The translations under genes and the position numbers were made by a program. From positions 1-41,471 of the forward strand of contig JAILRH010000153.1 in the NCBI GenBank assembly GCA_024698345.1: a stretch of DNA of 41,471 nt. Reading direction: 5' to 3'. Positions 17,132 to 25,725 of this stretch are shown here, piece after piece. Source of the stretch: Lachnospiraceae bacterium (GTDB lineage: Bacteria > Bacillota > Clostridia > Lachnospirales > Lachnospiraceae). Below the pieces are notes generated by a model, which had not been told where the DNA came from, did not search any database, and saw only the letters and a list, made by a program, of their open reading frames with translations. The stretch's first letter is position 1. Each line of letters begins with the position of its first letter.

Positions 17132-17285
17132 TCACACTTCTTCACCTATTACACTTAACAACTTCAAAAAATCTACCTGTCTATGAACCATTTATGATAA
17201 TGTGCTTAAAGTCGTAGATTCAAATTACGCTGAAATACCATATGATTGGAAAAATATATTGGTAAATCCGTAATAATCCTATAAA

Positions 17286-17325
17286 AGAGAGCATTGCACT
17301 AATATTTAATAAGGCAATGCTCTCT
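17286..17325 (-). terminator. Terminator after the sulfatase-fold gene
   Basis: AGAGAGCATTGC (17286-17297) pairs with GCAATGCTCTCT (17314-17325), a 12-bp stem. On the minus strand TTTTAT follows. It lies 46 nt after the stop of the gene ending at 17372. Confidence 0.8.
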
Positions 17326-17371
17326 TCTCTAATATAAATTATATAAATTTATATCTATTATTATTTATTTT

Positions 17372-18910
17372 TTATTTATCTTCGCTCAAGTCATATTTCC
17401 ATTTATATATATACTTTTCCTTTGGCTCAATCATTTTATAATCAGTGCCATATAGATAATTTAGTACTGTTCTGATTGTATTGACGCCTGAAAGCCCCTC
17501 AATACTCTGTGGTTCTTTGTTTCCAAAATAAACACAGTTAAATACATTTTCCATCATTTCACTCTCAAGTTTTTCATCATATTTGTTCTTATCATATTCG
17601 CCCATGGAAAATAGCGGAATTCTGGTACCGTGATCAGCCTGAAAAATGATTATGGCATTTGGATCATTTTCAATTATCCCATCAATCATCTTTGTAATTC
17701 TTTTGTTTACATATTTCAAATATCCTATGTATGACTCTTTGTATCTGTAAACCAATGCATTATCAACTACATTTCCATCCTCATCAAGTACACATGGCCT
17801 ATGTGGACTTGACATATAAGCCACTGTAAGTGTAGGTTTTTTGTCCGAGTACTTCCATATTTCATCACATATATCAAAAGATTCATCAATTACAGATGCA
17901 TACTTTTCAACAAACTCCTTTGAAAGCCAACTCATACCTCCACTAATATTTTTTGTATTATTTTTTGTTAATACATTTAGAATAACAACTACAAAACTGT
18001 TCTCTAATATGTAATCACCAACATTTTTTTCATTATCAATAATTGTATCTTTACTACTCTCAAACAATACATTGCAATCCTTTGTATCAAGATATCTTTG
18101 ATGACTGATAACATTAATATCATATCCTAAATCTTTGAAAAATCTGTACATCACCGGATTCTTAAGAAATCGTCTGTTTTTAGTTGATGTATTGCTTGTA
18201 CTGGTAACATATGAATAATTAAACAAATTCGGAACAATATCATAAGTGTAGAGAGATTCTCTGTTATATGAATTGTCTGAAACAGCAAATCCTTTGATTC
18301 TTAGTTCATTTAAGAACTCTGTATTATCATAATTAAAATAGTATTTAAGATTTTCTTTTCCACCATATTCATCAAAAACAAAATAGTAAACATTTTCTTT
18401 AAATGATTTGTCTTTTGCGTATTGTTCCACTTCTACATCCGAAACATTCTGTTTCATATCTATTATTTTCGGAATAGCTCCTACAAAATTAATTAAAATC
18501 AGTACAGAAAAAGTAAATCCCACAATAATACACGGTGTATCTATTTCTTTTTTTGTAATTTTTAGAAAAACACACAAGCCTGCAATTAATATGAGCATTA
18601 CTATTCCAAAACTCAAATCATTTACAGGTAATTTGCATTTAATAATTACTTTTTCTATTAACCTATAATTCATAAAAATAATCATAAATAAAGCGTCAAT
18701 CAAAACAGCTTTATACATATCTTTAAAAATAATAAGTAAAATACATTCACAAATAAACGCAAGAAACAAGAAAAATCCAAGGGGAAATAATAGCGTCTTC
18801 AGACCTTCCTCAGCTATGTTCTGAGCCCACATAAATATACACGGATATGAACATACAACCAATATTATCCAAAGTGTAACCGGTATTTTTTTTACATCTA
18901 TTAATTTCAT
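17372..18910 (-). CDS. Membrane-anchored sulfatase / alkaline phosphatase-fold enzyme
   Basis: 512 aa. Five hydrophobic helices fill about residues 10-155; the rest is an extracytoplasmic catalytic domain. 'NVYYFVFDEYGG' (about 172-183) matches the first metal-binding Asp strand and 'IIIFQADHGTRIP' (about 432-444) the DHG metal-binding motif of the sulfatase superfamily. The architecture resembles lipoteichoic-acid synthase-like and phosphoethanolamine-transferase-like proteins, but the nucleophile (near 'RESLYTYDIVPN') is not clear-cut. A role in modifying surface polymers or lipids is inferred from fold and topology only. It is a single-gene unit with its own terminator. Confidence 0.75.
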   Translation of the reverse strand: MKLIDVKKIPVTLWIILVVCSYPCIFMWAQNIAEEGLKTLLFPLGFFLFLAFICECILLIIFKDMYKAVLIDALFMIIFMNYRLIEKVIIKCKLPVNDLSFGIVMLILIAGLCVFLKITKKEIDTPCIIVGFTFSVLILINFVGAIPKIIDMKQNVSDVEVEQYAKDKSFKENVYYFVFDEYGGKENLKYYFNYDNTEFLNELRIKGFAVSDNSYNRESLYTYDIVPNLFNYSYVTSTSNTSTKNRRFLKNPVMYRFFKDLGYDINVISHQRYLDTKDCNVLFESSKDTIIDNEKNVGDYILENSFVVVILNVLTKNNTKNISGGMSWLSKEFVEKYASVIDESFDICDEIWKYSDKKPTLTVAYMSSPHRPCVLDEDGNVVDNALVYRYKESYIGYLKYVNKRITKMIDGIIENDPNAIIIFQADHGTRIPLFSMGEYDKNKYDEKLESEMMENVFNCVYFGNKEPQSIEGLSGVNTIRTVLNYLYGTDYKMIEPKEKYIYKWKYDLSEDK

Positions 18911-19053
18911 TATTATTAATACTCCTTATTCTAAACTAGCAGTTTTATTTTTGTTAATCCTAATAATTCACTCGCCTCGAAGATCAAGCTCTGCCTATAA
19001 TCTTCAATCACCTTTAACAAATAAACATCTGTACAGCAAGTAAAATCATTCAA

Positions 19054-20484
19054 TTAAACTATAAGGAAAAATTTCACTAAGAAAATTGCTGCAATAATAT
19101 ATGTAAGCAATGATACATCTTTTGCTTTTCCAGTAAACACTTTAACAACTACAAATGAAATAATAGCAATACCGATTGCATGACCAATTGAGCCTGATAC
19201 AGGCATGGCAATCATCATAAGGGCAACCGGAAGTGTCTGTGATATATCTTCAAAATCAATATTTTTAAGACCGCTAACCATAAGCACACCTACATAGATT
19301 AAGGCTGATGATGTGGCTGCCGGTGGAATTACCGCTGCAATTGGTGCAATAAATGTACATGCAAGGAACACAATACCTGTTGTGAGGGCTGTAAGTCCTG
19401 TACGTCCTCCCGCCTCAACGCCGGATGCAGATTCAACAAATGTAGTAACTGTTGATGTTCCTGTGCAGGCACCTGCCATTGTTCCGATAGCATCTGAGAG
19501 CAATGCTTCTTTCATCTTTGGCATTTTGCCGTTCTCATCGAGCATATTTGCACGACTGGCTGTACCTACAAATGTTCCGATTGTATCAAACATATCAATT
19601 ACGCAGAATGTGATAATAAGTGTCAGTGCTGTAAAGAATCCAATATCAAAGAATCCCTTGAAATTGAATTTGAATAAAGTTGTGCTTGCAAGGTCGCCAA
19701 ATGCCGGAACAAAAGCTGAAGCCCTGATTCCTGCAAAAGGATTTGTTCCAAACAAAACTGCCTCACCTGCCCAGTAAATAACACTTGCACCAAGCATACC
19801 GATGATAACTGATGCCTTCATTCCCTTCTTAGAAAGGATTACAATTACAAACAATCCGATAAACATTGTTACAACTGTAAGAACCATCGGTGCGTAAGCA
19901 TCTGCCATATTATCTTTTGCAAGACTTGGTGTTAGCGTTCCAAAGAAGTCTCTCATTACATAGAACGGTCCACCATCTTTTGAGTAAATACCTGCATTTG
20001 AACCAAGACCTATGTTAAGAAGCATAAGACCAATTGCAGGAGAAACACCATTTCTGATTCCAAGCGGAATGGCATCAACTATTTTTTCTCGAATGCTAAG
20101 CATTGATAACACGATAAATATTAATCCCTCAGTGAGGATAATACAAAGTCCTGCATTAAAGGAATCAACATAGGATGCTCCTGTTATAGCAGCAATATTA
20201 GTTACAACAATTGCAAAGAATGAGTTAAGTCCCATTCCGGGTGCTAAAGCAAAAGGCTTATTTGCAAGGAATGCCATTGCAAACATACCAATTGCTGATG
20301 CTATACAAGTAGCAAGGAAAATTGCATTCCATAACTGTGGTGTACCGTTTGCTCCAAATCCTGTAAGAAGATTTGGATTAAGAGCGATAATATAAGCCAT
20401 AGTCATGAATGTAGTAAGACCCGCTACAATTTCAGTTCTTACATCAGTATTATTATCTTTTAACTTAAAAATTTTCTCTAACAT
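19054..20484 (-). CDS. NCS2-family purine permease (AzgA/PbuG/PbuO type)
   Basis: 476 aa with 12 or more hydrophobic segments. The opening 'EIVAGLTTFMTMAYIIALNP', then 'ALAPGMGLNSFFA', 'IVDAIPLGIRNGVSPAIGL', 'DMFDTIGTFVGTASRANML' and 'TSTVTTFVESASGVEAGGRTGLTALTTG' are hallmarks of the adenine/guanine/hypoxanthine transporter branch. It imports purine bases by cation symport; the exact base cannot be told from sequence. No purine riboswitch is visible in the 129 nt upstream. GAGGAAAGG precedes the ATG. The upstream etfA terminator separates it from the butyrate operon, though some read-through is possible. Confidence 0.93.
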   Translation of the reverse strand: MLEKIFKLKDNNTDVRTEIVAGLTTFMTMAYIIALNPNLLTGFGANGTPQLWNAIFLATCIASAIGMFAMAFLANKPFALAPGMGLNSFFAIVVTNIAAITGASYVDSFNAGLCIILTEGLIFIVLSMLSIREKIVDAIPLGIRNGVSPAIGLMLLNIGLGSNAGIYSKDGGPFYVMRDFFGTLTPSLAKDNMADAYAPMVLTVVTMFIGLFVIVILSKKGMKASVIIGMLGASVIYWAGEAVLFGTNPFAGIRASAFVPAFGDLASTTLFKFNFKGFFDIGFFTALTLIITFCVIDMFDTIGTFVGTASRANMLDENGKMPKMKEALLSDAIGTMAGACTGTSTVTTFVESASGVEAGGRTGLTALTTGIVFLACTFIAPIAAVIPPAATSSALIYVGVLMVSGLKNIDFEDISQTLPVALMMIAMPVSGSIGHAIGIAIISFVVVKVFTGKAKDVSLLTYIIAAIFLVKFFLIV

Positions 20485-20523
20485 GTTATTCCTTTCCTCA
20501 AAATGTATACAACATTATGAAAC

Positions 20524-20556
20524 ACCCCTGACTCAAGTTCACTCTGAATCAGGGGT
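20524..20556 (-). terminator. Hairpin terminator after etfA
   Basis: ACCCCTGA (20524-20531) pairs with TCAGGGGT (20549-20556), extended inward by four more pairs. On the minus strand only GTTTC follows, so the T-tract is weak and partial read-through into the permease gene is possible. Confidence 0.65.
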
Positions 20557-20613
20557 ATTTATAATCCTGGTATTAAATGATATTACCTGGTTTCAAACCG
20601 GTATCATCTACTA

Positions 20614-21666
20614 TTATTTATTAGCAAGCTGTGCTTTGATAGCTTCTGTAAGCTGTGGTACGATTTTGTTTAAATCTCCAACGATTCCGTAATCAGCCAC
20701 ATCGAAGATTGGAGCATCTTCGTCTTTGTTGATTGCGATGATGAGATCAGACTCTTCCATACCTGCAACGTGCTGGATTGCTCCTGAGATACCGATTGCG
20801 AAGTATACCTGTGGACGAACTGTCTTACCTGTCTGTCCAACCTGTCTGTCTGCTGGTAACCAACCATTGTCAGTTACAGCTCTTGAACAAGAAACTTCAC
20901 CACCGAGTACTTCTGCAAGATCCTCAAGAAGCTTGAAGTTCTCTGCAGAACCAACTCCACGTCCACCGGATACTAAGATCTTAGCGTCCATGATATCTAC
21001 TGTCTCGCCTACTGACTTAACTACTTCAAGAATTTCAACATATTTGTTGTTTTCTGCTAAACCGGCATCGAAGTTAATAACTTCTGCTTTTGCACCTGGC
21101 TTTGGATCAGCCTTCTGCATAACACCTGCACGTACTGTAGCCATCTGTGGTCTGTGATCAGGACAAGCAATTGTAGCGATTGTGTTACCACCGAAAGCCG
21201 GACGTGTCATAAGTAACTGATTGTGTTTCTGCTCTTTACCCGGGATTGGGTTGATTGGGAAATCACCGATTTCAAGTAATGTACAGTCAGCTGTAAGACC
21301 TGTTGCTACTCTTGCTGAAACTGTAGGACCTAAATCTCTACCGATTGCTGTAGCACCAACTAACATGATTTCTGGTTTGAACTCATTGATAACAGCTGTT
21401 AATGCCTGAGCGTATGGCTCAGTTCTGTATGTCTCAAGTGCAGGATTATCAACAACGATAACCTTGTCAGCGCCGTACTCAGCTAACTGATCAACTAAGT
21501 TTCCTACATTTGATCCAAGAAGTACTGCTGTAACTTCTGTATTTAATGGCTTAGCAAGTCTTCCTGCTTCTCCAAGTAATTCGAATGCGATTCCGCTTAA
21601 TTCGTTATCTACCTGCTGAGCGAAGACATATACGCCTTTATAATCTTCTAAATTAATATTCTGCAT
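20614..21666 (-). CDS. etfA: Electron transfer flavoprotein alpha subunit
   Basis: 350 aa. It is the FAD-binding subunit that with EtfB passes electrons to butyryl-CoA dehydrogenase; in anaerobes the EtfAB-Bcd complex bifurcates electrons from NADH to crotonyl-CoA and ferredoxin. The C-terminal FAD domain is clear: 'LVSGGRGVGSAENF', 'SRAVTDNGWLPADRQVGQTGKTV', 'YFAIGISGAIQHVAGM' and 'IIAINKDEDAPIFDVADYGIVGD'. It is the last gene of the butyrate operon, 19 nt after etfB, and is followed by a terminator hairpin. Confidence 0.97.
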   Translation of the reverse strand: MQNINLEDYKGVYVFAQQVDNELSGIAFELLGEAGRLAKPLNTEVTAVLLGSNVGNLVDQLAEYGADKVIVVDNPALETYRTEPYAQALTAVINEFKPEIMLVGATAIGRDLGPTVSARVATGLTADCTLLEIGDFPINPIPGKEQKHNQLLMTRPAFGGNTIATIACPDHRPQMATVRAGVMQKADPKPGAKAEVINFDAGLAENNKYVEILEVVKSVGETVDIMDAKILVSGGRGVGSAENFKLLEDLAEVLGGEVSCSRAVTDNGWLPADRQVGQTGKTVRPQVYFAIGISGAIQHVAGMEESDLIIAINKDEDAPIFDVADYGIVGDLNKIVPQLTEAIKAQLANK

Positions 21667-21685
21667 GATTAAATCTCCTCTCTAA

Positions 21686-22474
21686 CTAAATAACGTGCTT
21701 TGAAACTAATTTGTCCATGATGTACTCAACTGACTCTTCAGGTGAATCAAGAGCAACCTTTTCTCCGGCACCCTTACGTACCTTATCAGAAGCTTTAGCG
21801 ATCTTTGTAGGTGAACCCATAAGACCAAGATCTCCGTCATTTACGTCAACAAGGTTAGCTCTGCCCCATGTTGTAATCTCTGCGTCAACTGCGTCAAAGA
21901 TTCCGCCTGGAGTCATGTAACGTGGATCATTTAATTCAGAAAGAGCTGTAATTAATACAGGCATTTTAGCCTTAACCATGTGATGTCTGTCTTCGTATGC
22001 TCTCTTAACGATTACGCTGTCACCATCAACTTCGATTCCCTCTGCGTATGAGATAACAGGTACTCCAAGATGTTCAGCAATCTGTGGTCCAACCTGAGCT
22101 GTATCACCGTCGATAGCCTGACGTCCTGTGATGATGATATCATAATCTTTGATATTTCTGATAGCACCAGCGATTGTTGTAGATGTAGCCCAAGTATCAG
22201 CACCACCTAAAACTCTATCTGTTACTAAGATTCCGTTGTCAGCTCCCATAGCCATAGCTTCACGAAGAACGTCTTCAGCCTTTGGAAGTCCCATTGTGAT
22301 TGCTGTAACTTCAGCACCGTACTGATCTTTTAATCTGAGGGCAGCCTCAAGACCAGCCTTATCATCAGGGTTCATGATTGTGAGCATTGCTGCTCTGTTT
22401 AATGTACCGTCCGGGTTGAACTGAACTCCACCCTTAGTATCAGGTACCTGCTTTATACAAACGATAATTTTCAC
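21686..22474 (-). CDS. etfB: Electron transfer flavoprotein beta subunit
   Basis: 262 aa. Partner of EtfA. 'MKIIVCIKQVPDTKGGVQFNPDGTLNR' opens it as in clostridial EtfB; 'ALRLKDQYGAEVTAITMG' and 'DIIITGRQAIDGDTAQVGPQIAEHLGVPVISY' follow, the latter near the nucleotide-binding loop. The gaps to bcd (17 nt) and etfA (19 nt) are short, which fits tight co-expression of the three parts of the Bcd-Etf complex. In bifurcating Etfs this subunit carries the second FAD; whether this one bifurcates is inferred from the bcd pairing. Confidence 0.97.
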   Translation of the reverse strand: MKIIVCIKQVPDTKGGVQFNPDGTLNRAAMLTIMNPDDKAGLEAALRLKDQYGAEVTAITMGLPKAEDVLREAMAMGADNGILVTDRVLGGADTWATSTTIAGAIRNIKDYDIIITGRQAIDGDTAQVGPQIAEHLGVPVISYAEGIEVDGDSVIVKRAYEDRHHMVKAKMPVLITALSELNDPRYMTPGGIFDAVDAEITTWGRANLVDVNDGDLGLMGSPTKIAKASDKVRKGAGEKVALDSPEESVEYIMDKLVSKHVI

Positions 22475-22491
22475 GATTAGTACCTCCTATA

Positions 22492-23649
22492 TTACTTTAA
22501 TAAGTTAGCAGAGATTACCATACGCTGAACTTCTGATGTACCTTCGTAGATTTCAGTAATCTTAGCATCTCTCATCATTCTTTCAACATCATATTCTCTG
22601 ATGTAACCATAACCACCATGTAACTGAACAGACTTAGTTGTAACTTCCATTGCAACTTCTGCTGCGTATAACTTAGCCATAGCTGCTTCTACAGAGTAAA
22701 CCTTCTGTGTAGCCTTAGCCATAGCTGCTTTGTAAACAAGTAACTTAGCAGCTTCTACCTTAGTAGCCATATCTGCTAACTGGAACTGTGTATTCTGGAA
22801 TGCAGCGATAGCTCTACCGAACTGCTTTCTTTCTTTTACATATTCGATTGTTGTCTCAAGAGCACCTTCTGCAAGACCAAGAGCCTGAGCTGCAATACCG
22901 ATACGTCCACCATCAAGAGTGTGCATAGCGATGTTGAAACCTTTACCCTTCTGTCCGAGTAAGTTCTCAGCTGGGATACGACAATCTTCAAAGATTAATT
23001 CGTATGTTGCTGAACCACGGATACCCATCTTCTTCTCTTTTGTTCCGAATGTGAATCCAGGAGTTCCTTTTTCAACGATGAATGCTGAAATTTCTTTCAT
23101 CATTCTACCACGTTTCTCAACTTTACCTGTTACAGCGATTACAATGTAAACATCAGCATATTTACCGTTTGTGATGAAACACTTAGAACCGTTTAATACC
23201 CATTCGTTTGTAGCTTCATCGAAAACAGCCTTTGTCTGCTGTCCCTGAGCGTCTGTACCAGCACCTGGCTCTGTAAGACCGAAAGCACCTAACTTCTCAC
23301 CTTTTGCAAGTGGAGTTACGAATTTCTGCTTCTGCTCTTCTGTACCATAAGTTAAGATAGGATCGATACAAAGTGATGTATGAGCTGAAACGATAACACC
23401 TGTTGTACCACAAACCTTTGATAACTCTTCAACACACATAGCGTATGTTAATATATCACAACCCTGGCCGCCGTACTCCTTTGGAACAGGAATTCCAAGG
23501 AAACCGTATTTTGCCATTTTTTCAACTGTCTCTACAGGAAACTGTTCATTTTCGTCTGTTTCCTGAGCGAGTGGCTTTACTTCATTTTCTGCAAATTCGC
23601 TGAAAAGTGTTCTAGCCATTTCATGTTTTTTGCTTAATGTAAAATCCAT
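22492..23649 (-). CDS. bcd: Butyryl-CoA dehydrogenase
   Basis: 385 aa, standard acyl-CoA dehydrogenase length. Reduces crotonyl-CoA to butyryl-CoA with electrons from EtfAB. Seen: '[18 protein letters not shown]' (FAD and substrate binding), '[17 protein letters not shown]', '[18 protein letters not shown]' and '[33 protein letters not shown]'. In the last, the Glu of YEGT (residue 369) is the catalytic base of short-chain acyl-CoA dehydrogenases. GGAGG is 8 nt before the ATG. It is preceded by a 113-nt gap with hairpins after hbd. Confidence 0.97.
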   Translation of the reverse strand: MDFTLSKKHEMARTLFSEFAENEVKPLAQETDENEQFPVETVEKMAKYGFLGIPVPKEYGGQGCDILTYAMCVEELSKVCGTTGVIVSAHTSLCIDPILTYGTEEQKQKFVTPLAKGEKLGAFGLTEPGAGTDAQGQQTKAVFDEATNEWVLNGSKCFITNGKYADVYIVIAVTGKVEKRGRMMKEISAFIVEKGTPGFTFGTKEKKMGIRGSATYELIFEDCRIPAENLLGQKGKGFNIAMHTLDGGRIGIAAQALGLAEGALETTIEYVKERKQFGRAIAAFQNTQFQLADMATKVEAAKLLVYKAAMAKATQKVYSVEAAMAKLYAAEVAMEVTTKSVQLHGGYGYIREYDVERMMRDAKITEIYEGTSEVQRMVISANLLK

Positions 23650-23675
23650 TTAATTTTCCTCCATTTTTTTATATG

Positions 23676-23755
23676 GATGAGAAGACAGATTACTGTCCTC
23701 TCATCTCAATTAAGGTATTACCCTAATTATTCAAAATCTTTGACACTTATTGTCA
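23676..23755 (-). other. Three hairpins between hbd and bcd
   Basis: GATGAGAAGACAG (23676-23688) pairs with CTGTCCTCTCATC (23693-23705) over four bases, a 13-bp stem with one mismatch on this strand (G-U in the RNA). A second dyad, AATTA (23708-23712) with TAATT (23724-23728), encloses GGTATTACC. A third is TGACA/TGTCA (23741-23755). None has a T-tract. Confidence 0.6.
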
Positions 23756-23762
23756 GCAATAA

Positions 23763-24635
23763 TTACTGAGCATCAACTGGTGTCTTTGTTCTGTCAGCAT
23801 TGTATACATAGAATCCCTTTCCGCTCTTTGCTCCGAGGTTTCCACCACGAACCATCTTACGGATAAGTGGACATGCACGATACTTGCTGTCGCCTGTCTC
23901 ATTGTAAAGAACATCCATGATTGCAAGACAGATATCAAGACCAATGAAATCACCTAACTCAAGTGGTCCCATTGGATGATTTGCGCCAAGCTTCATAGCT
24001 GCGTCGATACCGGCGATGTCAGATACACCTTCCATCTTAATGAAAGCAGCTTCGTTAATCATTGGGATAAGAACACGGTTTACTACAAATCCTGCAGCTT
24101 CATTAACCTGTACAGGTGTCTTTCCGATTTCTTCAGAAATCTTCTTGATTGTAGCAACTGTCTCATCAGGTGTGTTAACTCCTGCGATTACTTCTACTAA
24201 TTTCATTCTGTCAGCAGGATTGAAGAAATGCATACCAATCATAGGACGTGTAAGACCATTTCCAATCTCTGTGATAGAAAGTGATGATGTATTTGAAGCA
24301 AAAATACACTCTGGTTTGCAGATCTTGTCTAACTCGCCAAATGTAGTCTTCTTAACTTCCATATTTTCAAAAGCTGCCTCAACGATAAGATCGCAATCAG
24401 CACAAAGGTCTTCTTTGAGACCCGGTGTAATGCTTGCTAAAATACCATCAACCTGCTCCTGTGTCATTTTTCCTTTTTCTACAAGTCTTGCATAACCTTT
24501 AGCAATCTTGTCTTTTCCGCCTTCTGCCCATTCCTGCTTGATGTCACAAAGTGCTACTGTGTATCCATCAACCTGTGCAAAAGCTTTTGCGATTCCCTGG
24601 CCCATTGTTCCGGCACCGATAACGCCAACCTTCAT
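23763..24635 (-). CDS. hbd: 3-hydroxybutyryl-CoA dehydrogenase
   Basis: 290 aa from the ATG at 24635. An ATG five codons further upstream (24650) is rejected because it overlaps the GGAGG ribosome site that lies 8 nt before 24635. Reduces acetoacetyl-CoA to 3-hydroxybutyryl-CoA with NADH. The Rossmann motif 'VGVIGAGTMGQGIA' opens it; 'FASNTSSLSITEI' and 'IGMHFFNPADRMKLVEVI' contain the catalytic Ser and His regions, and the C-terminal helical domain has 'NHPMGPLELGDFIGLDICL'. It is the third gene of the operon and is preceded by a structured 200-nt gap after crt. Confidence 0.97.
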   Translation of the reverse strand: MKVGVIGAGTMGQGIAKAFAQVDGYTVALCDIKQEWAEGGKDKIAKGYARLVEKGKMTQEQVDGILASITPGLKEDLCADCDLIVEAAFENMEVKKTTFGELDKICKPECIFASNTSSLSITEIGNGLTRPMIGMHFFNPADRMKLVEVIAGVNTPDETVATIKKISEEIGKTPVQVNEAAGFVVNRVLIPMINEAAFIKMEGVSDIAGIDAAMKLGANHPMGPLELGDFIGLDICLAIMDVLYNETGDSKYRACPLIRKMVRGGNLGAKSGKGFYVYNADRTKTPVDAQ

Positions 24636-24694
24636 TCTTTTTTCCTCCATCTTTTCTTGATACTTTTAAATGTATCATCTTATTTTATTGATAT

Positions 24695-24778
24695 AACCTG
24701 TTATTCTACATTTCAATACATACATTTCAGTATCATGGACTCACAACGGAGTCTTTTGTGAAATGTATATCACAGGTT
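24695..24778 (-). other. Structured intercistronic RNA between crt and hbd
   Basis: Outer stem AACCTGT (24695-24701) with ACAGGTT (24772-24778); middle stem ATACATTTCA (24720-24729) with TGAAATGTAT (24759-24768); inner stem GACTC (24738-24742) with GAGTC (24749-24753). A second copy of TACATTTCA (24707-24715) could compete for the same partner. No T-tract follows. Confidence 0.6.
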
Positions 24779-24832
24779 TATGCCTGAATAAATACTTTGA
24801 ACAATACTTATAATCGAGAACGAACTTCTTGA

Positions 24833-25624
24833 TTATTTGTTCTGGAAAGGAACTACTTTGAGTTTCTTTTCTTTGTCTTTCTCAAGGAAGTTGCCCATAC
24901 CTGCAGCCTGATCAGCTGTCTCGAAGCAGCTACCGAATAACTTCTCTTCGATTACTAGAGCATCATCCATATTTGCATCAAGACCATCGTTGATAGCTTT
25001 CTTACATGCTCTTACAGCGATTGGTGCATTCTTTGCAATACCTGCAGCCATCTTCTTAGCTTCATCAATAAGTTCTTCCTGTGTATAAACAGCATTTACA
25101 AGACCGATTCTGTAAGCTTCATCAGCTTTGATGTTTCTTGCTGTGTAGATAAGCTGTTTAGCCATACCAGGACTAACAAGTCTTGCAAGTCTCTGTGTTC
25201 CACCGAATCCAGGTGTAATACCAAGACCTACCTCAGGCTGTCCAAAGATAGCATTGTCAGAACAGATTCTGATGTCACAGCTCATAGAGATTTCGCATCC
25301 GCCACCAAGTGCGAATCCGTTTACTGCTGCGATTACAGGGATAGGTAATGTCTCGATCTTTCTGAAAACATCATTTCCCTTCTTACCGAAAGCTTCGCCT
25401 TCAACTTTTGTCAATGTAGACATCTCTCCGATATCAGCACCTGCAACGAAAGATTTTTCACCTGCGCCTGTGATGATTAATGCTCTTGTCTCGTTAACAT
25501 CGATTGAATCAAGTGTCTCGTTAAGTTCATCGAGTACCTGGCTGTTTAAAGCGTTTAACGCCTTTGGTCTGTTGATTGTAAGAATTCCTACGAATCCTTC
25601 CTGCTCATATGTGATAAATTCCAT
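24833..25624 (-). CDS. crt: Crotonase (3-hydroxybutyryl-CoA dehydratase)
   Basis: 263 aa, typical enoyl-CoA hydratase length. Dehydrates 3-hydroxybutyryl-CoA to crotonyl-CoA. 'TINRPKALNALNSQVL' is the N-terminal family motif, 'GEKSFVAGADIGEM' the CoA and oxyanion-hole region, 'VNGFALGGGCEISMSCDIRI' contains the first catalytic Glu region, and 'FGQPEVGLGITPGFGGTQRLARLV' the second. It lies between thl and hbd in the butyrate operon, which fixes the substrate better than sequence alone. Confidence 0.97.
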   Translation of the reverse strand: MEFITYEQEGFVGILTINRPKALNALNSQVLDELNETLDSIDVNETRALIITGAGEKSFVAGADIGEMSTLTKVEGEAFGKKGNDVFRKIETLPIPVIAAVNGFALGGGCEISMSCDIRICSDNAIFGQPEVGLGITPGFGGTQRLARLVSPGMAKQLIYTARNIKADEAYRIGLVNAVYTQEELIDEAKKMAAGIAKNAPIAVRACKKAINDGLDANMDDALVIEEKLFGSCFETADQAAGMGNFLEKDKEKKLKVVPFQNK

Positions 25625-25662
25625 ATTGATCTCCTTCTATCTTGTCTTCTTCTGAACATACC

Positions 25663-25695
25663 ATTGAGCTGACAGGCTAGGCCCATCAGCTCAAT
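25663..25695 (-). other. Intercistronic hairpin between thl and crt
   Basis: ATTGAGCTGA (25663-25672) pairs perfectly with TCAGCTCAAT (25686-25695) around a 13-nt loop that contains a small GGC/GCC stem. No T-tract follows. Confidence 0.65.
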
Positions 25696-25725
25696 ATGTA
25701 TTCGACTCTAATAATAGTCTATATA

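Noticed and set aside
17080..17145. Upstream start for the subtilisin-like protease
   Set aside because: It lies beyond the -10 box, lacks a ribosome site and would bury the signal peptide.
20485..20613. Purine riboswitch before the NCS2 permease
   Set aside because: The region holds two simple hairpins and none of the conserved purine-aptamer loop sequences.
24636..24650. Upstream ATG for hbd
   Set aside because: It overlaps the GGAGG ribosome site that serves the ATG at 24635.
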